DNA of 64,000 bases from Pseudopyrenochaeta lycopersici (taxonomy: Eukaryota; Ascomycota; Dothideomycetes; Pleosporales; Pseudopyrenochaetaceae), in assembly GCA_003313425.1 (NCBI GenBank), contig NHZP01000019.1, forward strand, positions 868,001-932,000, written 5' to 3'. Within the stretch, counting starts at the first letter, position 1. Every line of letters begins with the position of its first letter. Positions 1-10,780 of the stretch are shown here, piece after piece. The notes beneath the pieces were generated by a model. It made no database searches, was not told the origin of the DNA, and saw nothing but the letters and a program-made list of their open reading frames with translations. Made by a program: the position numbers and the translations under genes.

Positions 1-2019
1 AGCGTCAGGCTGCTTGAGATATTTCCTGGACCAAACCACGAACCGATCAGAGGAAGCCTAAGGCCATGTGATCTGGACGAGAACCCATCATATATTGCAC
101 TATCGTACATGTGGGACCAAGGTAGTGAACACAAAAATATCGAATGTCAAGGCACAAAAGTTAGGGTTGGTAAAAATTTGTGGAATTTCCTACACCAGTA
201 TCGCGAAAAGATATCATTCCAACAGTATCTCGAGAAGGACCCACCAGTTCCTGCTCGGCTTTGGATAGACGCAGTGTGCATCAATCAAGCTGATATCGAA
301 GAACGCGGTCAACAAGTTTCTCAGATGCGCGACATATACACAGTGGCAGACTCAGTCATTGTTTGGCTCGGACAAGCTCAGGGATCTGAAGAGCTGGCGT
401 TCTTGCTCACCCGATACCCAAGCCTCCTGAAATCTGGCGACATGTCAGCCGCCTTGGTAGATCTCCTCAACAAATCATATTGGTCACGTGTATGGGTCGT
501 ACAAGAGTTTGTCTTAGCTAAATCGGTAGAGATATGGTGCGGTAGTTTTCGAGCAGATGCCTCTGCCTTTGAAAGTCTCTGGCGGGACGAACACCCGCAA
601 AAAGGGTACTCTGCACTTTCACAGCAGATTGGTAATAGCCATGCGTGGCCACTTTTCAAGTACCGAAGAGATTTCCGACACTCAAGAAAATATAAGAGAG
701 AGCTCCTAGGTAGACGCAACAGTAAATCTCTCAAGTCTACTTTTCGGCTTCGCGACCTTCTCCAGTCTTTTGCAACGTCTCAAAGCTCTGAGGTGTACGA
801 TAAAATCTACGGGTTTCTGGCAATAGCATCAACTGGTCGTGGAGAGAGAATTCGGCCCGACTATACGAGGGCTCCTGTCGAGCTTCTTGTCGATGTCCTC
901 CAGAACCAGTGCCAAAGCAACACGAAAAGAGGCGAAGAAGACAACTACAAATTCCTTGCTTTCCTCAGACGTACCCTTGGGGTCTCACGTATGGAACTTG
1001 CGAGGTACGTCTTGCGGGGTGGCTCCGATGTTCAGCAGCATATCTACATACTCGCTGCTTCAGACTTTATGGCTGCCTCCGTGTCCTTCGTGAGCACCAT
1101 ATCCGATGTAGGCAATTTCGTGGAACATGCGGAGGCTTTTCAAGAAAGCACATGGAAAACAAGCTGGTCACGCTCTTCTATGCACCCAAAATCTTTATCG
1201 AACCAAGACATTCAAGATCTTCGCCCCATCGTACTTTCACCGGAAACGGCAGTGGTCTTGAGCTTCACTGACCAACACATCCCGGACGCCCTTTATCGGG
1301 GTAAATCAGAGGGCATACGTCAGAAAATCATTTCCAACTCAACTGAGATCGTAATACAAAGCATCATCAAGCCAACCACGGAGCAAGACATTGTTGGCCA
1401 AAGTCAGATCAGTGATATTGCCCTCCAAAAGCTTTTCTCTCACAGTATGGCTCAAGCGGCCGAGCTATATTTAGCCGCAAGGGAAGACCTTTCTGAGAAG
1501 GATAGAAATCTTCGTTATGAGAGATACGCCACGTTCGTGGGTACGAATGGCATCATAGGCCTCGCTTGTACAAGTGGTGGTGCGGGAATTCCCGAAATCG
1601 CAACTGGTGATAGAGTTTGCGTTTTTGCCGACACTACGGAATCTAGCAATGCTTTTATCGTTCGTCTGGACAACAGTGGAAGATGGGTTATCGCAGGCTT
1701 TGCGATTCTCCTTTTTCCGGCACCAAATGCCAAGCCCGTCAATATCTTGTCTCCAATTAACCGTGCTGACACGGAGACAACAATGATTGGTGACGATACT
1801 AATAGTATCAGCCGGCAGAAAACTCTAGAGACTGATAACTTGCTGTGTTTTCACTGTCACTTGACAGATCTTCTCGAACTGAACCGATGCGGGATTTTGA
1901 GCCCTTCTCAGCTGAATCATGTGCTCCAACAGTCCTTACGGGGCGAGCCTGATGATGAAACTCACCGATGCGGATTGGGATCAGGAGAGCACGATATTTT
2001 AGAATTCGGACTACAATGA
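1..2019 (+). CDS. HET-domain (heterokaryon incompatibility) protein, 5' end cut
   Basis: The frame is open from base 1 to the stop at 2017-2019, giving 672 visible residues; the start lies outside the window. The HET domain is visible at once: a RLLEI...GP segment, then ENPSYIALSYMWDQ (residues about 28-41), LWIDAVCINQADIEERGQQV (about 84-103), VADSVIVWLG, and YWSRVWVVQEF (about 157-167). HET-domain proteins act in non-self recognition and can trigger cell death when incompatible hyphae fuse; that is family knowledge, and no partner gene is visible here. The C-terminal part (about residue 450 on) has the ERYATFVGTNGIIGLA region common in this protein group, a short part that often follows the HET domain. 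No intron is needed in the visible part. Most fungal genomes hold tens of these genes, so an incompatibility role cannot be assumed. Confidence 0.93.
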   Translation, partial: SVRLLEIFPGPNHEPIRGSLRPCDLDENPSYIALSYMWDQGSEHKNIECQGTKVRVGKNLWNFLHQYREKISFQQYLEKDPPVPARLWIDAVCINQADIEERGQQVSQMRDIYTVADSVIVWLGQAQGSEELAFLLTRYPSLLKSGDMSAALVDLLNKSYWSRVWVVQEFVLAKSVEIWCGSFRADASAFESLWRDEHPQKGYSALSQQIGNSHAWPLFKYRRDFRHSRKYKRELLGRRNSKSLKSTFRLRDLLQSFATSQSSEVYDKIYGFLAIASTGRGERIRPDYTRAPVELLVDVLQNQCQSNTKRGEEDNYKFLAFLRRTLGVSRMELARYVLRGGSDVQQHIYILAASDFMAASVSFVSTISDVGNFVEHAEAFQESTWKTSWSRSSMHPKSLSNQDIQDLRPIVLSPETAVVLSFTDQHIPDALYRGKSEGIRQKIISNSTEIVIQSIIKPTTEQDIVGQSQISDIALQKLFSHSMAQAAELYLAAREDLSEKDRNLRYERYATFVGTNGIIGLACTSGGAGIPEIATGDRVCVFADTTESSNAFIVRLDNSGRWVIAGFAILLFPAPNAKPVNILSPINRADTETTMIGDDTNSISRQKTLETDNLLCFHCHLTDLLELNRCGILSPSQLNHVLQQSLRGEPDDETHRCGLGSGEHDILEFGLQ

Positions 2020-2545
2020 CGGAAAGGAGGGGAGTCTTCATCAAGCTCCGAGCATTCAATAATTTTGATGTGTTGCTGCATTCCTCAGAGCATTGTGACA
2101 AACGCCAATTTGTATTCATGGATGAGCCATAGAACGGATTCCAAGCCAAAGTTCTTATAAACCCCACACCTGAAGAATGCTTCAATGATAGTACATATTG
2201 ATGGTACCGTTACACCGCTCAATCGGCAAAGTTCTGGGGCAATTTTCTACCGCTTTCGTATGCTGCATAATCGCGGCAACGAAATGCCTTCCTATCTTCG
2301 CTATAATGATAATTGGCATCTTTAGGGAATGAAACCGTTTGCCAAATTTGTTTCTTGTGTCTATATACAATCTCTACAGAGCTGCAAGACCTTTTCAAAG
2401 ATATCCGCTCAAATGATGCTACCTAAACGCCAGCCATTATACAAGACTCCAACATTCTGGCACCAAAATCTATCACAGCGACTACAACGACCTGAAAGAA
2501 ATTTGCCTAGACAATAAACTGCTAAAGTGCAAAAGGAAATAGAAA
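2020..2545. other. Convergent intergenic region
   Basis: This 526-base stretch separates the 3' ends of the HET gene (+) and the RTA1 gene (-). Short frames exist on both strands but show no recognisable protein, codon pattern or splice logic. I see nothing specific beyond 3' flanks. Confidence 0.6.
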
Positions 2546-3419
2546 TCAAACACCGTAACTCTGTGACTGAAGTTTCTCGGGCACAATCCACGTAGGGTAC
2601 CACAGATAATAGACTACCATGACACAGAACATCAGCAGAGAGTCGAAGATGTAAAGAGTCCACTCATGCTTAAGCAGATATCCATCGTTCCCCATCGCAT
2701 ATTCGATGACGCGAAAGATCGACCTAATCATGATAAGAGCGCTAACCATGTAGAGCATACGCAAACTCTTTTGCCAAGGAATGGATGAAGTATGGGATTC
2801 GGGAGTGGGGTTGCGTCTAATCCGGCGCTGGAAAATGATTGCTGTAACTGCAAAAAGGCTGAATAATATGATTTGGATCATCAAGCCAGCAATCACAATC
2901 CCCTCGCCAAGCTTTGCGTTCTTTCCGGTGGCCATCAAACCCGCCGCGCCGCCCTGGACCACGAAAGAGAGGACATCGCCTGTCACGAAGGTCTTCGTGA
3001 GTAGCCGTGGCTTGATCAAAGAATGGTGTTGCGCACGAACACCACATATGATGCGGCTGAGACACATGTAAATCGATGCGGCGAAGAGGGCTGGGCCGAC
3101 CAAGATGAATACGTTCTGGACCGCATAAGGCATGATTCTCCCGGTCTTATTGCGTGCTGCAGCTCGTGTACAATATCCCGCAAACTCAACTGTGTTTATG
3201 AGTCAGTTCGATGATATGAAATTGTACTGGGAGAGGCCAAGTATTACAGAAACCTCCAATCGCAAATGGAATGCAGAACCAGGTTTTAGTTTTGAACATG
3301 CGCCATGATACTAGAGCTGTCATGACCAAAAACAACAAAATGAATATGACAGCTGCTACGGCCGAAGGAACGTAGTTCCAAAGATAGTACCCTGATTTCA
3401 GGGGTTCGAGTTTGGCCAT
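2546..3419 (-). CDS. RTA1-like seven-transmembrane protein
   Basis: The spliced model is complement(2546..3189, 3248..3419), 271 residues, with one 58-bp intron (3190-3247). The intron restores the family signature: WFCIPFAIGGF joins FEFAGYCTRAAAR, then MPYAVQNVFILVGPALFAAS. RTA1 family proteins are fungal plasma- or endomembrane proteins with seven helices. Yeast relatives (Rta1, Rsb1) are linked to resistance to toxic lipophiles and to lipid translocation; the exact substrate here is unknown. Seven hydrophobic segments can be followed from residue about 13 to 255, and the C-terminus ends near a typical YLWYPTWIVPEK motif. I chose the ATG at 3419 because MAKLEPLKSGYYLWNYVPS is a typical family start; an in-frame ATG just upstream is not excluded. 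The 900-base divergent region separates it from the Zn2Cys6 gene. Confidence 0.93.
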
Positions 3420-4318
3420 GTTGGTCGGTGATTGATTAAAATGAAGGGAACAAAGCCGCAAGAGCGATAAGGGACAAGCAGAAAGGTGTATATGAATTTA
3501 GCTGAAAATGCAAGATGATGCGAAGAGCATGTTAAGGATTTGTGTCATACAGAAGTGCGGTGTCAGGCACTTATGTATGTACACTGCTGGTGTTTTGGCA
3601 ACGATAATGGATTCATCGACTGCCGCGGCATTGTGATCGGATCCACAAGCGGAGAAAGACAATTAGGGTGAAGCTTGCGAGTTGTAGGAGGATGAGACGC
3701 GTGGACATTAAATTTTACAATGGTGAAGAGTACTGGGAGCCAAGGACGACTGTGCATCGTATAGTAAACACGACGTATTTGGAGGCAAGCGGCGTAGAAG
3801 GCGAATCATCCCGAAAACGGATCTACCCGTGTAGAGCTTTATGCTTAGCTATTTCCCTTCTGCGGGAGAGTTTAAGTCGGTTTGGATTTTTACATGGATA
3901 TGATTAGACGCCGAGCTTAGTTTCTGTTCCTTTTTGTGTACATTCGCCATCGTCTCTGTGTTGTGGCTGATGCCGTGTAGTCCAAAGCACCATGATACGA
4001 AACTTTCAATCATGAAACTAGGAATAGTTGCCTTTTCAAGACTTCAACATTTTGATCAATGCCGTTTGTGTTTGAAAACCGCGGGCTAGAGGACGACTGG
4101 TGCGGCTGTGAAGATCGAGCTAGACCTTTCGAGTCTAGCCCCGTATTTGATCGTAACGCACAGACACAGACGTTCGTATTTACTCGGGTTATTCGTATCG
4201 GTTTTAATAGAACCACTCGCTGCTCTCCTACTTTGGCTGCCACCCAGAACTCATTGCTCCCTTCGTCGTAAACCAAGATTTTCGTATTCACTTTGACGCT
4301 CGCTTCCCATCCATCGTA
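3420..4318. other. Divergent promoter region (RTA1 gene / Zn2Cys6 gene)
   Basis: About 900 bases between two gene starts that point away from each other. It must hold both promoters. I saw no clear TATA box or repeat and no convincing open frame. A shared control of the two genes is possible but only inferred from orientation. Confidence 0.5.
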
Positions 4319-5679
4319 ATGCCACCGCCTGGCGAGACCGCTTTGTCTTTGCGCAGAGCACACAAAAAGTCAAGATTAGGGTGTAAGGAGTGTAAACGTC
4401 GGCATATCAAGGTACTTGGGGCCAATATCCTCGTTTCGCAGCCACTTTCTGACGTATTAACGTTCTTGTTTAGTGTGACGAAGGCCATCCTATCTGCAAT
4501 AATTGCTTGGTTACGGATCGGACTTGCATCTACCAGCCTGGTCCAAAACGGACCCACCGAACATCTCCTATTCCATCCCCGGTATTGTCTGTCACTGATG
4601 CTACCAACTCTACGGGCCCAACACCCGCTTTCGTTGCACGTTCACCGGGGTGTCCATATCTAGACCCCTTATTGTTGACTCCAGCACCAACCGCGTACTC
4701 TGTGGCCTCACCAAGTGTCTCGACAACTTCAACCCCTCAGGATGGTGTTCTGTTTCCGCCACTCAACATGCGCCACATGGAACTACTGAGTCACTTCATC
4801 CTCGAAACTGGTCCAAGCCTTAACGAGGACCGATCAATTGACAATGAGTATTTAAGTGTGGTGATGTCTACTGCACTATCCGCTCCATGGCTTATGCATC
4901 AATTACTTGCTCTATCTGCCATGCATATGAGTTTTACAAGGTCGACGGAGGCAAAAGCTTATCGAGAGGAAGCTACAGCTCTGCAAACGCAGGCTTTAAC
5001 CCTATTTAAAGACAATACTGATGGAGTCACTGCGGAGAATTGTGGCGCTATGCTAATGTTTTCAAGTCTACTTGGTCTTCACGCCTTTACAGAAGCAGTT
5101 GTTGGCTCGGAAAATGGTGCAGACGTTTTCCTGGATAAGTTTGGCACCTACCTGAATCTCCACCGAGGTGTGCGTGCTATCGCTCAGCAGTCGTGGAAAC
5201 ATCTCTTGCAATCCAACATGTCTTTCGCGTTGAATCGCGCCTCACGAATTTTTGACGCTGCGGCGTTGCGAACACACGAGCAGGCTACAGCCATTGGTGA
5301 GCGACTGTTCCGCTTACTCGACCAAGCAGATATGAACACGGCATCTGATGCCGCGTGCCGAGAGGCGGTATCCCGCCTACAACTTGTCTACAAATCGGAA
5401 CCATCTGCACTACATCCCCCAGAAAAGAGTCATGGGTCGGGCGACCTGATCTGGGCTTGGCCCATCCTGTTATCAGGTACATTTACTGACCTACTGTTAA
5501 AACGTAGGCCAGAAGCTCTTATTATTCTTTGTCACTATGCGGTGCTCCTACACCAACGTCGTCATTTGTGGTTGGTGGGAAATGGGGGTCGCATGCTGAT
5601 TGAAGAGATCACACAGTCCTTGGGATCATACTGGAGAGAGTGGCTCGAATGGCCGAATGAAATGCTCGTGGAGGCTTGA
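4319..5679 (+). CDS. Zn2Cys6 fungal transcription factor
   Basis: The model is join(4319..4411, 4474..5679), 432 residues, with a 62-bp intron (4412-4473) inside the zinc cluster. Splicing joins GCKECKRRHIK to CDEGHPICNNC and gives six cysteines at residues 22, 25, 32, 39, 42 and 49. The spacing C-x2-C-x6-C-x6-C-x2-C-x6-C is the exact binuclear cluster pattern. A proline, serine and threonine-rich linker follows, then a helical regulatory region (about residue 120 on) of the type in Upc2-like or sterol-uptake-control-like regulators, with MRHMELLSHFILETG and APWLMHQLLALSAMH. Proteins of this class bind DNA in the nucleus, usually at CGG-containing sites. The target genes are unknown. The divergent RTA1 gene is one candidate by position only. 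The intron in the cluster is a common trait of this family. Confidence 0.93.
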
Positions 5680-6302
5680 AGATGAGGTTCGGCTTACCCC
5701 GGAAGCGGACTGGGCTTGTGTCGGAGACTCGTGGGATGCACCTAAAGCCGAAAACTGAATGGATGCATTTCGCCAGTAGGTGGACCGGAAGGGTATCAAG
5801 ACGCACTACAGATACGTACGCGAACAACCAGTCCCCCCAGCCTATCATTCACTCTTGCTCAAACAAACTAGGCGGATATGATACTGAGAACGCCATGGAG
5901 CGACCCCACTTGTGCGTATTCGAAATACGAGAGCTTTTCGACCAATAATGACAAGACATCCGGCCAACCCCATACAAAAGAACACTGATCCGTGGTTTAA
6001 ATCTTGATGTATGAAGCTCAGACCTTCGTTGTCTTCCTCCACAATATATAAAAGAGCCGGCATCCCCATCATCTACATGTGCACAGAGTGTTGTGCCGAC
6101 CTTACATTTCTTCGGGCGATGGATGCCTCTTCCAGCACTACGTACAGATGTTCGGACTTTCGCATCGATTACCCCCGGCCTACTTTACGGAGAACCCCTT
6201 GACTTCTCTCTACAGTCTGATGAGGGACGCTTGGTTATTTACTATCATTGATTAGATATGCACACATAGGGCTGTACCACAGGAAAACTAGACTCGAGAT
6301 CA
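5680..6302. other. Convergent intergenic region with a TATA-like site on the + strand
   Basis: This stretch lies between the 3' ends of the Zn2Cys6 gene (+) and the CorA-like gene (-). The frame at 5676-5948 shows no family resemblance. A strong TATATAAAAG string sits at 6045-6054 on the + strand, though no annotated gene starts after it (see findings). Confidence 0.5.
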
Positions 6303-8441
6303 TCAGCAAAGGCCCGGCTTCGGCCTCAATGCATCCAGAACCTCGAAGCTTTTAATCCGACCCGGCTGTGGCTGAGTTACAGCTCTTCGTACCGCTTGCC
6401 TTCTCTTCAGCCTTCTCGACCTGTTCTCCCGCCACGTAACAAACCACTCCATGATGGCTCCTCCATAGAATGCCAGGAACACACTGAATGACACAGTTCC
6501 CACAGTCAAACTACTAGCGATGATCCAAAACACTCCCTGAGTGCGGTCCATGTCCCTGATATCGGCAAAATTCATACCAAAGAAGGAAGAGATAAAAGAC
6601 AAAGGAAGGAAGATGATGGTGACGATGGTGAATACAAGAATAGCTTTTCCATGATCTTCAAGTCGAATGTTGACAAGCTGGATTGTGCGATTGATGAGCG
6701 CATTGCTGTTCTCGCGGAGATCAACAAGGTCCGCGTACTCACGTTGGAGATTTTCAAACAATTGGGCCGCTGGGTCAGAGAGGTTTGAGAACGATACCTG
6801 ACGATAAGTAGCGATGTCAGCAGGTGGTATCGAGCTCATTGGACGCTGGTTGTAAGGTCGTGTAGCAGCGTGTGAATGGCCTCGATCGCGCCCTAGGTTC
6901 AGATTGTCTTGTAGATTGGTGACGAGTTCCATCTGTTGTTCCATAATGGATATAATTATGTTGAGTTCTTCTTGCACCTGGAGAAGATCCATGACCAATT
7001 TGGTGCTGGGACTACGATGCAGACGGTATTGTAGATGGCCTAGATAGCTGGCATATCTGTCCGACAAGCATAGGGTAATGTCGCTCCAGAAACTACGATG
7101 TAGCATGCCAAGTGCTCCACTTAGCGCGGCGATGATGTGTGTAGATGCAGTATAGTCTTGTTCGTGTGAGGCGTTGAGATAGGCATTTCGAATACCACGA
7201 AACGAAACCTCCATGATCCTGGCAGAAAGCTGAAGCGGTGGCCAACGTGACTTCCACGACTGATTACTCGAGAAAGTGACAACGTGACGAGCGTCGATTA
7301 CAAGAATCCACAGTTCATCGACATTGAGCGAGGTTGGATAGTGGCCATACCATCGCCGGACCTTGAGATCCAGGTTGCGATCCGTTTGCCATGGCTTGTG
7401 CTTTGTGAAAACTTGCTGAGATTCGCGATCGGTAGTATCCTCAAGACGATAAAAATGCTGCAAAATCGAACGTAGTAGATGCGATGAACTTCTAGAAGAC
7501 TGGTAGCCTTCTCTCGGATCCACTTGAAACCGTAATGGAGGTGGGTCGCCTTCAACAGTCCAATCGAGAAATGGAACGCTAAGCAGCATTGGCCCATCCT
7601 CGTCTTTTCCATCACCAAAGCCTTCTCCTAAATGTTGAAAAAAAGGTGCAAAATACCTCCCATGCTTAGAAAAACGCTCTTGCTGGTTGACGCAGTATTC
7701 CAGCTGATTCAGCGCAGCCACTATCTTGTTTGGGTTCTTGCTCCAGTCTGAAAGCCCAAGCAAACATCCGGAGAGATAGTCTGAGAACTTGCTTGAGATG
7801 TGTATCCAGCGACACTTGCGAGAATCGGGTGAGTCAAAAATGGTGTCTTGCACCTTTTTACTCCTCAGGCAATTTAGCCAGCCGAACTCAGCTGCAAGTG
7901 CTTTGAAACGGGCCTGCTCATTCCGATTCTTCGTCGCTTCCTCAATCGAGATAATTTCTGCCAAAGCGTCCCGTTGTTGCAGATCAGGTAACAGTGTGGA
8001 AGATAAAACTTCGCGCATTTCTAACATTGCGCCAACATCTTGCCTCCATCCCTCAAGGCGGATGTCATGAATCTGGAGTTGCGCCGGCGAGAGGCGTCGA
8101 TTTCGCCAGTACGGGTCCTGTAGCCAATCGACTTGGATGGCTTCTGTGCCTTTGTACACTCCATTGCCGAGATATTGGGACGGCATGATATACTCCAAGT
8201 GTTTTAAGGTGCTGAGAGAACCAATCACGTGGACATGCTCATTGTGGATGATCGAATCAAACCGCCAAGGGGAAATAATGCAATGGCTAGTACGAGCAGT
8301 GCATGAGTAGGAACATATGCACAAGCATGCAAGGCTAGAAAGGTGGGTATTGTTGATTTACGAATCGTAGAAATAGAACCAGCTGCTGCCTGTCAGCAGC
8401 CAGTTGTGCCGCGCCAAGTCCAGTCCGTGCACTCTGGGCAT
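6303..8441 (-). CDS. CorA-like Mg2+ transporter domain protein
   Basis: The large exon 6303-8286 carries nearly all of the protein. Its C-terminal end has the CorA signature: LPLSFISSFFGMNFADI with the GMN motif (about residue 597), followed by a second hydrophobic segment WIIASSLTVGTVSFSVFLAF. CorA proteins form pentameric Mg2+ channels, and GMN forms the ion selectivity filter. The long N-terminal region (about 550 residues) is of the kind seen in many fungal CorA-like proteins of unknown transport role. The open frame has no ATG at its 5' end. I propose a first exon 8362-8441 (ATG at 8441) and an intron 8287-8361 (75 bp). This keeps frame and gives 687 residues. A shorter start at the ATG at 8186 is the alternative. 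The domain call is firm; the first exon is tentative. Confidence 0.85.
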
Positions 8442-9307
8442 GGAGAATCGACTTGTCGATTGTCCAGTATGAGACTTGTGAAGATAGTTCCAGTCATTGA
8501 TTACTGGAAAAGAGTTGTGGATTTGTGAATCGGACACAATAAGGCATTTTTATTTCGCAGTTGTCAGGAAAGCATCTTGGCCTGAGCAGTTTGTTCAGTC
8601 AAGATGTGTTGAACAGCTATATTCCCGTCTCGGATGGAACAATTTCCTACGTTTTTATTTGTCTATCAAGATTTTGCCATCGAGATTGACAGCTGCTTCG
8701 TATGTTTCTGTGGTCTAATCTTGCAACAGCAGTGTGCTTCAACTCGTCGATCTATCCAGCCCAGGATACCCTGAAAAGAGTATGTACGAGGCTGTATTAC
8801 GATATGTATAAATTAAGGTATGTAGGAAAAGGTCATAAGTATCCCTTCATTTTCTTCTGGAGTATTCATTGAAGGTAGACCGGATGATATGGAATATTTG
8901 GTTCCATTTGAAGGAGCGAATCACAACAACGATGATCTGGTGACAAGTCTGTTCTGACCTAACCGCTTTCGTGGCACAGCTTCAGCCGCTTCATGTTCGT
9001 CGCAGTGCAAGCTGTAGGTGTCGCGTCGAAGAATTGATGACGACAGGTAATAAGCACCCCATGCATGATGATGGTGTGACAATCCGCTGAGACGTCATTG
9101 GCTAGAAAAAGGCAAGGGAATGTCCGCAGTCACGCAAGGAACGGCCCTGCCCGGCTCTCCACTAAACGCCCACGGTTCCTGGGTATTTGAGGAACGCATG
9201 TCCAAAGGCTGAGACTTCTTCAAACGGTCACCCACTGATAGAAAGGTTTCTGGTATATCTCAGCCACCTCAATTGATCAGAATCAATCTACCAGAAGCAA
9301 TCCCACA
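8442..9307. other. Divergent intergenic region
   Basis: About 870 bases between the start of the CorA-like gene (-) and the start of the DUF2231 gene (+). Frames at 8343-8718 show no recognisable protein; part of 8442-8540 could be further 5' sequence of the CorA-like gene. Nothing else supported. Confidence 0.5.
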
Positions 9308-9874
9308 ATGACCCATCCTAAGCACCCCGCGACGGTCCATTTCCCGATCACGACTACGTTTTTAACAGGAGCGCTTGATGCCGTATACTTCCTGTCGATG
9401 TATGCGCCCACCTCAACGCTGGTGGCTTCCACTTGTAGGTCTTTGTGACTCCCCAAAGATAAACTTTACTGACGTCATGAAGTCAAAACATTAGACATTG
9501 CCATCCCTCCCACTATGCTTCCGGTGCTCTCCTATTACACGACTATCCTCACAATCTTCTTCTCCGTCCCCGCCGTAGCCACCGGTGCATACGAGCTCAT
9601 GCCCCTCATCCAGCGTGATGGTTTCTCGTCGAAGAAAGCGAAGGTAGGCGTGCTTCACGCGGTCATAAATGATGTCGCGGTCTTTGGTGCTGTGTACAAT
9701 TGGTGGAGTAGAAGGACTATACCTGCAAACACACCGAGTAACCAGAACATACTGGTCAGCATTGCGTTGGCATTGCCTGCCACGCTCTTTGCTGCATATC
9801 TTGGTGGCTTGCTGGTGTACCAGTATGGTATGGGATTCCGGGGGGCAAGTGCAGCGGCAAAGAAGCGGCAATAG
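9308..9874 (+). CDS. DUF2231-type small membrane protein
   Basis: The model is join(9308..9434, 9495..9874), 168 residues, with a 60-bp intron (9435-9494). It starts MTHPKHPATVHFPITTTFLT, which matches the HPxxVHFPI start typical of DUF2231 proteins. Four hydrophobic segments follow: around residues 14-32, 55-78, 95-112 and 125-150. The loop YELMPLIQRDG and the histidine in VGVLHAVINDV are also in the family style. DUF2231 proteins are integral membrane proteins of unknown function; in bacteria some sit near heme or cytochrome genes. The basic C-terminal tail AAAKKRQ may face the cytosol. I chose the ATG at 9308 because it begins the conserved motif. No regulatory site is clear. Confidence 0.85.
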
Positions 9875-10780
9875 GAGAAGAGAAACTCGAAGGCGTTAGG
9901 GTACTTGCTCTATGTGTAAGGGGGTCTCTCCTTTAGGATAGCTGTGCTTCAGCGTGCTCCCTGAAACGCTGTTCACCAGCTTACGCACGCTTCGTTCCGC
10001 TTCAACGGTTCCTTCCCGGTACCTGCTTTTCGAACCTTGCGGGCACGAACGGGTTCTTCTATAGCGTGACATCTGCCGGATATAGAAATTACTCGTGGTG
10101 AACCAGCATCAAGCTCGGAGGGGATGAGTAAACAGCCTGCACGTCCGCTCGGGACAAATATGTAGCGAAAATTAACGAAATCATATCAAACCGGTCTCAC
10201 AGTCGGCAAAATGGTGACAAAAGCCAAGTGACTAACAACCCAATTTTTGAGATACTCTTGAAAGTTCCTGGGTGAACTGTAATATCGGCCGTCGCTAAGC
10301 AGCACCCTGGTCATTCCTTTATCGGCGCCGACCCGCTCGATTCTCCACTTATACCAGGCTGCCATGCGATAAGGACCCTAGTATCCGGGCTGGCGGAGTT
10401 CCCACGGCCCTCCCGCCTTCCTCTTTGCGAGAGGTTTGCCGCTCTCTAGGCATGAATGTAAAGATACAAGGCCGTTTTAATGTTATTTACCTGTCAGCGC
10501 TGCTACGAAAGGCTTATCATCATCCGCAAATCTCCGCATACGGAGTTGAGCCATGCAAACATGACGAATTTGTAAGATGTCTTGGTCTTGGTTCTACGCT
10601 ATGAGAGCTATATGGGCACCCGCGCCTGAAGGACGTGGACGCGACTCTTACTAGTTGGGTGATTTCTTCAAAGGAGTTCCTTCATCGCTCAAATTACAAA
10701 TGTCAGCCAGTCAAGTATATAAACGATCACTCAGCCTGGAGTATCTGGAGTACGATTGGACTTAAGTCCTCACTCATACG
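9875..10780. other. Intergenic region upstream of the amidase gene
   Basis: About 900 bases without a supported gene. The last 70 bases hold the likely core promoter of the amidase gene (TATA-like string at 10716-10723). The frame at 10635-10979 is a shadow of the amidase first exon. Confidence 0.5.
10716..10723 (+). promoter_or_regulatory. TATA-like box of the amidase gene
   Basis: TATATAAA lies 58 bases before the ATG at 10781. Position and strand fit a core promoter. No RNA start is known. Confidence 0.5.
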
